From contig DASRPM010000017.1 in NCBI GenBank assembly GCA_035646375.1, positions 1 to 11,388 on the forward strand: DNA of 11,388 nucleotides. The letters are read 5' to 3'. The stretch comes from DASYRM01 sp035646375. Its GTDB lineage: Bacteria > Acidobacteriota > Vicinamibacteria > Vicinamibacterales > UBA2999. Under the pieces are notes generated by a model. It had not been told where the DNA came from. It saw only the letters and a list, made by a program, of their open reading frames with translations, and made no database searches. Both the position numbers and the translations under genes were made by a program. Positions 5,620-11,388 of this stretch are shown here, in pieces (the first letter of the stretch is position 1; the number at the start of each line of letters is the position of its first letter).

Positions 5620-6468
5620 TTACCGGCCGCGCATGCGCTCCAGCCGCCGCGTGGCCACACGCGCCAGGAGCGAGCACAGGAAGACGATGGAGACGAGCAC
5701 GAGCGCGCCGGCCCAGGCCTGCCGGTGCCAGTCCTGATACGGTGAGATGGCGTAGGTGAAGACCGTGACCGTGAGCGACGCGATCGGCTGCGTCAGCTCG
5801 GTGCTGAAGAAGCGGTTGTTGAACGATGTGAAGAGCAGCGGCGCCGTCTCGCCGGAGATGCGCGCCAGTGCGAGCACCACGCCGGTGAGGATGCCGGGCA
5901 GCGCGGCGGGCAGCACCACCGTGAAGGTGGCCTGCGCGCGCGTGGCGCCGAGTGCCAGCGACCCCTCGCGCATCGAGCCAGGCACCAGGAGGAGCAGCTC
6001 CTCGGTCGTGCGGGCGATGATCGGAATCATCATCACGCCCAGAGCCAGCCCGCCCGCCAGCGCGCTGAACTGCTTCACCGGCAGCACCGCGATCGTGTAG
6101 ATGAACACGCCGATGACGATCGACGGGACGCCGTTGAGTGTGTCGGCGGCAAAGCGCACGGCCGACGCCAGGCGGGTGCCCGCGTACTCCGACAGGTAGA
6201 CACCGCTCATGATGCCCGTCGGGATGGCGAAGAGCGCGCCGAGCCCCACGATGATGAGCGTGCCGACGATCGCGTTGGCCATGCCGCCACCGGTTTCGCC
6301 GACCGGCTTCGGCATCTGGGTGAAGAAGTCCACGTTGAGCGCCCGCACGCCCTCGCTCACCACGAAGAAGAAGATGAACGCGAGCGGCACGAGCGCCACG
6401 GCAATCGACAGCCCGCAGAAGCCGACGAAGATCGCCGACTTGACCTTGCGCCAGGTGGCCGAGGTCAC
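5620..6468 (-). CDS. pstA: Phosphate ABC transporter permease PstA
   Basis: This 282-residue inner-membrane permease is one half of the Pst transmembrane channel. It has about six helices: near residues 11-37, 67-92, 110-130, 137-152, 190-205 and 251-270. The cytoplasmic EAA-type loop that contacts the ATPase is clear at about 168-187 (EGSLALGATRAQA...VVLPAALPGI). It is followed by the conserved ARISGETAPLLFTSF of PstA. DTLNGVPSIVIGVF (109-122) and the N-terminal block FFTQMPKPVGETGGGMANAIVGT (48-70) are further PstA signatures. The start is GTG 6468, which overlaps the pstC stop as GTGA, so translation is probably coupled. The next gene is a DinB-family protein, not pstB, so the ATPase must be supplied from elsewhere. 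Confidence 0.95.
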   Translation of the reverse strand: MTSATWRKVKSAIFVGFCGLSIAVALVPLAFIFFFVVSEGVRALNVDFFTQMPKPVGETGGGMANAIVGTLIIVGLGALFAIPTGIMSGVYLSEYAGTRLASAVRFAADTLNGVPSIVIGVFIYTIAVLPVKQFSALAGGLALGVMMIPIIARTTEELLLLVPGSMREGSLALGATRAQATFTVVLPAALPGILTGVVLALARISGETAPLLFTSFNNRFFSTELTQPIASLTVTVFTYAISPYQDWHRQAWAGALVLVSIVFLCSLLARVATRRLERMRGR

Positions 6469-7448
6469 GCGGCCGCCTCGGGTTCGGCCGGCGTGAGTGC
6501 CGCCGCCGACGCCTTCTTGAAGGACTGGTTCATGCTCCAGATCAGCCCGCGCGACAGGATGTTGACGAACAGCGTGATCGCGAACAGCACGAGCCCGATC
6601 TCGACCAGCGCGTCGAGATAGAGCTCGGTGTCGGCTTCGGTGAACTCGTTGGCGATCACGGCGGCCATCGAGTACTGCGGCGCGAAGAGCGACAGCGAGA
6701 TCTGCGCGGCATTGCCGATCACCATCGTGACGGCCATGGTCTCGCCGAGCGCGCGGCCGAACCCCAGCATCACCGCGCCGACGATGCCGGTGCGGGCGAA
6801 GAAGAGCGCCGCCTTGATCGCCTCGAACCGCGTGGCGCCCAGCGCGTAGGCGGCTTCCCGCTGTTCGACGGGCACGGCTTTCAGCACCTCGCGGGCCACC
6901 GACGAGGTGAACGGGGTGATCATGATCGCCAGGATGAGGCCGGCCGCGAGCATGCCGACGCCGAGCGGCGGCCCGCTGAAGAGCGGCAGCCCCTTGAGTA
7001 TCTGCGGCGTCGCGATCTCGAGCTGCCGCACGACGGGGACGAGGACGAAGATGCCCCACAGGCCGTAGACGATCGACGGGATCGCCGCCAGCAGCTCGGT
7101 GAGAAAGACCAGCGGCATGCGCAGCCACGCGGGGCACAGCTCGGCGATGAAGATGGCGATGCCGAGCGCCACCGGCGTCGCGATGAGCAGCGCGAGAATC
7201 GACGAATAGAGCGTGCCCCAGATGAACGGGAGCGCGCCGAAGTCGCCGGCCACCGGATCCCAGGTCGTGGTCTGCCAGAAGCCGATACCGAACTTCTGGA
7301 TCGACAGCCACGACTCGCTGATCAGCACGACGGCGATCGCGCCGACGATGGTCAGGACGAGAACGGCGAACGCCCCCGTGCCGAGGCGGAAGCCGAGGTC
7401 GCCCTGGCTTCCGCGTCTCACGGTACGGCGCGTCGAATCAGGAGACAC
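6465..7448 (-). CDS. pstC: Phosphate ABC transporter permease PstC
   Basis: This permease has 327 residues from GTG 7448. It pairs with PstA to move phosphate from PstS across the inner membrane. About six helices are visible: near 24-45, 76-103, 112-140, 162-182, 220-247 and 278-302. Family marks are FGALPFIWGTLYSSILA (70-86), ELLAAIPSIVYGLWGIFVLVP (118-138), the ITPFTSSVAREVL segment, the EAA-type loop REAAYALGATRFEAIK (197-212) and GFGRALGETMAVTMVIGN (229-246). GTG 7448 overlaps the pstS end by 11 bp. GTG 7421 (318 residues) would leave a 16-bp gap. Neither has a strong Shine-Dalgarno sequence, so coupling to pstS translation is likely. The C-terminal tail is Ala/Pro/Glu-rich and runs directly into the pstA start. 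Confidence 0.95.
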   Translation of the reverse strand: MSPDSTRRTVRRGSQGDLGFRLGTGAFAVLVLTIVGAIAVVLISESWLSIQKFGIGFWQTTTWDPVAGDFGALPFIWGTLYSSILALLIATPVALGIAIFIAELCPAWLRMPLVFLTELLAAIPSIVYGLWGIFVLVPVVRQLEIATPQILKGLPLFSGPPLGVGMLAAGLILAIMITPFTSSVAREVLKAVPVEQREAAYALGATRFEAIKAALFFARTGIVGAVMLGFGRALGETMAVTMVIGNAAQISLSLFAPQYSMAAVIANEFTEADTELYLDALVEIGLVLFAITLFVNILSRGLIWSMNQSFKKASAAALTPAEPEAAA

Positions 7449-8463
7449 GAACTTTCGCGAGCGCCGCGAGCTCCATCTTGATGACCTCGGCCGGCAGCGG
7501 CGCATAGCCGAGCTCGGCGGCGAACTTCTGGCCGTCGGCGAGCGCCCACTTCATGAAGTCCACCATCGCCTTGCTCTGGGCCTTGTCCTTCGGGTTCTCG
7601 TAGAGCAGCAGCCAGGTGAACGACGAGATCGGGTAGGCGCCCTTGCCCTCGGCGTTGGTGATCGACACGCGGAAGTCCGCCGGCATCTTCGCCACGGCGC
7701 CCGCCGCCGCGGCGGTGACCGACGGCACCGAGGCGCGGACGAACTCGCCGGCGAGGTTCTGCACCGCGCCGTACGCGATCTTGTTCTGCAGCGCGTAGAT
7801 CAGCTCGACGTAGCCGATCGAGCCCGGCACCTGCTGCACCAGCCCCGACACGCCCTCGTTGCCCTTGCCGCCGACGCCGGTCGGCCAGTTCACCGACGTG
7901 GCCACGCCGACGCGCTTCTTCCACTCGGGCGAGGTCTTGGCCAGGAAGTCCACCCAGATGTAGGTGGTACCGGAGCCGTCGGATCGGTGCACCACGGTGA
8001 TGTCGGTCGCTGGCAGCTTGGCCGACGGGTTGAGCTTCACGAGCACCGGGTCGTTCCACTTGGTGATCTTGCCGAGGAAGATGTCGGCGAGTACCGCGCC
8101 GGTGAACCGGAGCTCACCGCTCACGCCGGGAAGGTTGTAGACCGGGACGTCGGCGCCGAGCACCGTCGGCAGGTGCAGGATCTTGCCGGGCGCGGCGAGG
8201 ATCTGCTCCTCGGTCATCGGGCCGTCGGTGGCCCCGAAGAACACCGTCTGCGCCGTCACCTGGCGGATGCCGCCGCCGGAGCCGATCGGCTGATAGTTGA
8301 TCCGAATGTTGGGCTTCAACTTGTTGTACTCGGAGAACCACTTCGAATAGATCGGGTTCGGGAACGTGGCGCCGGCCCCGTTGATCTGAATCGTCTGGGC
8401 GGCAACGACTGCGCCGAGGGCCAGCGTGCACGCGACCGCGGCGAACCTGTAGACGGATTTCAT
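7438..8463 (-). CDS. pstS: Periplasmic phosphate-binding protein PstS
   Basis: This 341-residue precursor is the high-affinity phosphate receptor of the PstSCAB transporter. A signal peptide (FAAVACTLALGAVVAA, cleavage near 22-23) has no lipobox cysteine, so the protein should be soluble in the periplasm. Binding-site motifs match the family: GAGATFP (29-35), GSGGGIRQ (61-68), FGATDGP with D80, and HRSDGSGTTY (159-168) with R160, D162, S164 and T166. NEGVSGLVQQVPGSIGYVE (202-220) and AYPISSFTWLL (276-286) are further PstS blocks. ATG 8463 is chosen because AGGAGG lies at 8479-8474, 10 bp upstream, and the signal peptide begins there. In-frame upstream starts would add up to 31 non-conserved residues. 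The gene leads the pst cluster and has a Pho-box-like repeat about 130 bp upstream. Confidence 0.97.
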   Translation of the reverse strand: MKSVYRFAAVACTLALGAVVAAQTIQINGAGATFPNPIYSKWFSEYNKLKPNIRINYQPIGSGGGIRQVTAQTVFFGATDGPMTEEQILAAPGKILHLPTVLGADVPVYNLPGVSGELRFTGAVLADIFLGKITKWNDPVLVKLNPSAKLPATDITVVHRSDGSGTTYIWVDFLAKTSPEWKKRVGVATSVNWPTGVGGKGNEGVSGLVQQVPGSIGYVELIYALQNKIAYGAVQNLAGEFVRASVPSVTAAAAGAVAKMPADFRVSITNAEGKGAYPISSFTWLLLYENPKDKAQSKAMVDFMKWALADGQKFAAELGYAPLPAEVIKMELAALAKVRVS

Positions 8464-8591
8464 GGGCAAGCGTCCTCCTGACCGGCACACCTGTGTGAAG
8501 CTCATACGCTGATTCAAGCAGGCTCCTTTGTCATCGACATTGCGGTCGCGTAACAAAGATATGCAGTGTTGGTTTCGGCCATGGATCGGCC
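8464..8591 (-). other. Leader region of pstS
   Basis: These 128 bp between the putative Pho box and the pstS start carry the Shine-Dalgarno sequence (AGGAGG, 8479-8474) and a short inverted repeat CACAC-CT-GTGTG (8486-8497) just upstream of it. They also hold a TGCATATCT stretch (about 8567-8559) that could be an extended -10 on the minus strand, and a small dyad CGGCC/GGCCG (8576-8580 and 8588-8592). None is decisive. I see no riboswitch or small gene. Confidence 0.4.
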
Positions 8592-8609
8592 GTGTTACAC
8601 GCGTGTTAA
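8592..8609 (-). promoter_or_regulatory. Putative Pho box upstream of pstS
   Basis: On the minus strand, TTAACAC (8609-8603) and GTAACAC (8598-8592) are direct repeats of 7 bp with a 4-bp spacer, an exact 11-bp period. Read on the plus strand, the same site is CGTGTTA repeated at 8591-8597 and 8602-8608. This is the arrangement bound by PhoB/PhoP response regulators, and pstS is a classic target of them. The same unit recurs upstream of the porin gene. The AT-rich core stands out from the GC-rich surroundings. The regulator itself is not in the window, so the assignment rests on geometry and context. Confidence 0.65.
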
Positions 8610-8647
8610 CAGTGCCGCGGGTAGGGCGGGTGAGCCCGGGTCGGGTT

Positions 8648-10657
8648 TTAGCGGACGTAGACGGCCAGACGCGGAAACACGAAACGTCCCGCGACGTCGT
8701 CGATGATGTTGACCTGGCAGGTGTAGAGGCCGGGCTGGAAGCCTGACGCCGGCACCTCGAACTGGAAGATAGCGGCGCGGCGGTCGGCCGCGTCGAGCCC
8801 GGCGCGCTCGACGAGGGGCGTCTCGAACACTTTCACGGCCCCTCGGTAGAACGACAGGCTGGTCTTGATCGACGAGGTGCCGCCCGCCGCCGACTCGGGC
8901 TCGTACACCTCGTAGTAGAAGTACATCTTCTGCGCGCGATCCACGACGTGCGTGAGGCTCGGCAGGATCTCGACGCCCTCGCGCACGAGCGGGTTCTCCG
9001 TCCGTTGCCGCCCGTCGACGGGCCGCAGCTGCGTGCTCAGCGTGACGGAGCTCACCTTCAGGGGCGCCCGCCGGAGATCCGGCACGAACAGGCCGGTCTC
9101 GAACGACCCCACGTGGCCGTTGGCGTTCTCGCGCACCACGACCTTGGCCGAGAAGCGTCCCGGCGGGAGCGCGAGCCCCGACTGATAGAGGACCTGCTTG
9201 CCGCCCTCCGTGACCTTGAGCGTCTGGCGGATGCGGCCGACCGGGCGCCCCTGCTCGTCGCGCACGGCGCCGAGCACGTCGAACTCGCCGCCGGTCGCGG
9301 TGGCGCCGGCGGGAATGGCGACCGACAGCGGCACGTAGTAGCGATCGGGGGCCAGGCGGAACCAGCCCGCCGATACGAACACCGGGAGGTCGGTGGACGA
9401 GAGCGGCGAGGCGAGCTGCTCCTGCAGCTCGCGCTCGCGATCCTGGCGGCCGGTGTGGGCGAAGTCGCGTTCGGCGTAGTAGCCCGCGCGATGCTCGACG
9501 CGCAGGTCGGGGCGCTTCACGCGGACGCTGATTCGGCGGAAGCGGCCGTCCCTCACGTCGTTGCTGCTGCTGTAGCCGATCAGGTAGTAGGCGGACGTGT
9601 CGCGGATCACCTGCGTGAACGCGTCGCCGAACGCGTTGCTGTCGGTGAACGCCTTGCCACCCGTGTCGGACGCGAGCGTCTGCAGCGTTTCCTGTGAGGC
9701 CTGCAGCTGATCGAACTGGCGCCCGACGGCCTTGCCCGAGAACGCCGCCGCGCTGAACATGCTGGCCTTCGAGGCATCGCCGCCCGGCACGACCGCTTGC
9801 AGCCCGCGCGTGTCCACCGGATAGAGCGAGACGTTGGCGCGCACCGCCGCGCTGATGGCCGTCCGCAGCTCCACCTGGTTGTCGCCACCGCTCCGCGCCA
9901 TGCCGCTGCTGAAATAGAGAATGGCCTTCTTCTGTTCGACCGGCGCCAGCGCGTCGGCGAGCGTCTTGATCGCGCGCAGCCGCGCATCGTTGTTGAACAC
10001 GTCGTACTCGGTGCTCGCGGCCGCGGCGGCGGTCTCGTCCGTGACGGCCGTTTCTGTCGCGGGGGTCTCGAAGGCCACCCCGTCCACCGCGGTGAAGCGG
10101 GCGAGCGCCTGCTTCACCGCATCCCGGTCCGCGGTGAAGTCGGTCAGCACCTCGAGCGTCGTGTCGATGGTCGCTACCGCCACCAGATCGGCGCCCGTCA
10201 TCTGGTGGTCCACGTAGTCCACCGCGGCCTGCCCCGCGCGATCGAGCTCGTCGGGCTGCATCGAGCTCAGGTCGAAGAGCAACACGATCAGACGGCGGCC
10301 GGCGAGGTCTTCGCGGCGCAACGGCGGCGCTGCAGCGACCGTGGCCGGTGCGGCGGGCGACTCGATCGTCGCGGTGGCGAGGAGCGGCGGCGGGGGCGGT
10401 GCCGCGGCCGGCGGCGCCGTGGTGACCTCCTCGAAGTCGAACGATCGGATCTCCTGGGGGCGGTTGTCCTCGCGGACGTCGAAGTCGGCGGCGGTCAGCC
10501 CGCGCACGACGGCGCCGCTCCGATCGCGTACCACGACGTCCACGACCACGACGCTGACGTTCGACCGGAAGGCGGGCGAAGGCCTCTGCTGGGCCGACAG
10601 GTGTACGGCCGCCGGCAGCAGCAGGGCAGCGAGGGCGGCAGCGGCCAGACGGCGCAT
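8648..10657 (-). CDS. Secreted VWFA-related protein of the acidobacterial type
   Basis: This 669-residue protein has a signal peptide (AAAALAALLLPAAVHLSA). A short beta module follows (about 30-75, with VVVVDVVVRDRSGAVVRGLTAADFDVREDNRPQEI split over the region), then a Pro/Ala linker (80-112) and a von Willebrand factor A domain from about 120 to 362. The metal-site start is LLFDLSSM, with D129 and S131 of the DxSxS motif kept but Met in the last position, so MIDAS metal binding may be altered. Other VWFA blocks are AILYFSSGMARSG (245-257), VSLYPVDTRGL (276-286) and SAYYLIGYSS (355-364). The region after 400 is beta-rich and unassigned. The family (VWFA-related Acidobacterial domain) is widespread in Acidobacteriota with unknown function. 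ATG 10657 overlaps the upstream stop as TGATG, so translation is coupled to the TonB-dependent receptor. Confidence 0.85.
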   Translation of the reverse strand: MRRLAAAALAALLLPAAVHLSAQQRPSPAFRSNVSVVVVDVVVRDRSGAVVRGLTAADFDVREDNRPQEIRSFDFEEVTTAPPAAAPPPPPLLATATIESPAAPATVAAAPPLRREDLAGRRLIVLLFDLSSMQPDELDRAGQAAVDYVDHQMTGADLVAVATIDTTLEVLTDFTADRDAVKQALARFTAVDGVAFETPATETAVTDETAAAAASTEYDVFNNDARLRAIKTLADALAPVEQKKAILYFSSGMARSGGDNQVELRTAISAAVRANVSLYPVDTRGLQAVVPGGDASKASMFSAAAFSGKAVGRQFDQLQASQETLQTLASDTGGKAFTDSNAFGDAFTQVIRDTSAYYLIGYSSSNDVRDGRFRRISVRVKRPDLRVEHRAGYYAERDFAHTGRQDRERELQEQLASPLSSTDLPVFVSAGWFRLAPDRYYVPLSVAIPAGATATGGEFDVLGAVRDEQGRPVGRIRQTLKVTEGGKQVLYQSGLALPPGRFSAKVVVRENANGHVGSFETGLFVPDLRRAPLKVSSVTLSTQLRPVDGRQRTENPLVREGVEILPSLTHVVDRAQKMYFYYEVYEPESAAGGTSSIKTSLSFYRGAVKVFETPLVERAGLDAADRRAAIFQFEVPASGFQPGLYTCQVNIIDDVAGRFVFPRLAVYVR

Positions 10658-11388
10658 CAGAACCGGAACCTCGCGTTGAACTGCAGGGAGCGCATCGGCC
10701 GGATCGAGATCACCTGGCCGAAGGTGGGCGAGTTGACGGCCGTGTCGATGGCGCCGAACCGCACGCTGTTGAGGACGTTGTTGGCCTCGAGTCTGAGCGA
10801 CAGGATCTGCGTGCCGGTGAGGCGGATGTCGCGGCCGAGCGACGCGTTGAGCTGTGTCTCGCCGGGTCCGATGATGGTGTTGCGGCCGGCGTTGCCGAAC
10901 GTGCCCGCGACCGGCACGCCAAAGGCGCTCGTGTCGAAGAAGCGGAACAGGGTCGGACTGTCGATCGACACGGGCACGCCCAGGTAGTCGGCGCGTAACG
11001 TGCCGTTGGTGCCCCGGGCCACATCCGACGCCGCCGCCAGGACACGCGCGGTGAAGGGCGTTCCCGACTGCGCCGTGAAGGACGCCGAGAGCGACCAGTC
11101 GGCGAGCGCCGCGGCCCAGGGACCGCCGTCGTGCAACCAGCGGCGGTTGGCGCCGAACGGCAGCTCGAAGGACAGGTTCGACTCGAACTGGTGACGGCGG
11201 TCGAAGCTCGAAAAGCCACGCTCGGCGGCGAGGTCCTGATCGTTCTGCGCCACGACCTGGCCGCCGCCGCCGATGGACGACGCGTTGTCGATCGATTTGG
11301 CGAGCGTGTAGCTCGCCGTGCCCGCGACGCCGCGGGTCTGCTGCCGCCGCACGCGCACGGTGAACGCGTGCAGCGTGGACTCGCCCTC
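10657..11388 (-). CDS. TonB-dependent receptor, C-terminal beta-barrel (partial)
   Basis: This frame is open to the window edge. The visible 243 residues are the end of an outer-membrane barrel and the N-terminal part lies outside. The sequence alternates hydrophobic and polar strands. It has features common in acidobacterial TonB-dependent receptors with a carboxypeptidase-regulatory-like N-terminus: SYTLAKSIDNASS, FDRRHQFESNLSFELPFG, DWSLSASFTAQSGTPFTARV, NAGRNTIIGPGETQLNASLGR, LEANNVLNSVRFG and a C-terminal LQFNARFRF ending in phenylalanine, which suits barrel-assembly recognition. A GTG at 11358 is only an internal valine. Substrate cannot be told from this part. The stop overlaps the ATG of the VWFA-related gene, suggesting the two products work together at the cell envelope. 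Confidence 0.88.
   Translation of the reverse strand, partial: EGESTLHAFTVRVRRQQTRGVAGTASYTLAKSIDNASSIGGGGQVVAQNDQDLAAERGFSSFDRRHQFESNLSFELPFGANRRWLHDGGPWAAALADWSLSASFTAQSGTPFTARVLAAASDVARGTNGTLRADYLGVPVSIDSPTLFRFFDTSAFGVPVAGTFGNAGRNTIIGPGETQLNASLGRDIRLTGTQILSLRLEANNVLNSVRFGAIDTAVNSPTFGQVISIRPMRSLQFNARFRF

Noticed and set aside
6469..7311. Upstream extension of the pstA frame through pstC
   Set aside because: The translation upstream of GTG 6468 is Arg/Ala/His-rich and unlike any permease. The same DNA encodes PstC in another frame.
7213..8481. 422-residue plus-strand frame opposite pstS and the pstC start
   Set aside because: Its composition is typical of antisense GC-rich frames. pstS and pstC are unambiguous on the other strand.
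8464..8556. Longer pstS starting at 8556 or at the ATG of MSFTQV
   Set aside because: The extra residues would precede the signal peptide, and the strong Shine-Dalgarno sequence at 8479-8474 fits ATG 8463.
9797..10987. 396-residue plus-strand frame opposite the VWFA-related and TonB-receptor genes
   Set aside because: It has no family signature and covers the junction of two well-supported minus-strand genes.

Overview
The window is GC-rich and almost fully coding. It most resembles a chromosomal segment of an Acidobacteriota member, possibly of the Vicinamibacteria type. The pointers are a secreted VWFA-related protein of the acidobacterial kind, coupled to a TonB-dependent outer-membrane barrel, together with secreted DinB and VOC proteins and a Gram-negative porin. 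I see no rRNA, tRNA, CRISPR array, insertion sequence or phage gene. The lineage is an inference from gene content.

Left part, plus strand (1-3723). The window opens in the last codons of a gene that is probably a BNR/sialidase-like beta-propeller protein. Its stop overlaps the start of a small MoaD/ThiS-type ubiquitin-fold protein. A 155-bp gap with a short tandem repeat follows. Then come a large membrane protein fused to a spermidine-synthase-like domain and a secreted tandem-VOC (glyoxalase fold) protein.

Right part, minus strand (11388-3725), read right to left. First is the C-terminal part of a TonB-dependent receptor, joined by a TGATG stop/start to a secreted VWFA-related protein. 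Next is a phosphate-acquisition cluster: pstS, pstC, pstA, a secreted DinB-family protein and an OprO/OprP-type porin. pstS/pstC overlap by 11 bp and pstC/pstA by 4 bp. pstB and phoU are not next to pstA and are not in the window. The porin gene and the VOC gene converge with one base between their stop codons.

The most informative non-coding signal is a direct repeat with an 11-bp period and a TAAC core on the minus strand. It occurs twice upstream of pstS (8592-8609) and three times, in a degenerate form, upstream of the porin (4941-4969). This is the geometry of a Pho box, so the two promoters may be co-regulated by a PhoB/PhoP-type regulator. That would link an outer-membrane phosphate channel, the periplasmic binding protein and the inner-membrane permease in one regulon, with the DinB-family protein between them. 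I found no clearly new biological system. The points most worth following are the shared repeat, the missing pstB/phoU and the secreted DinB protein.
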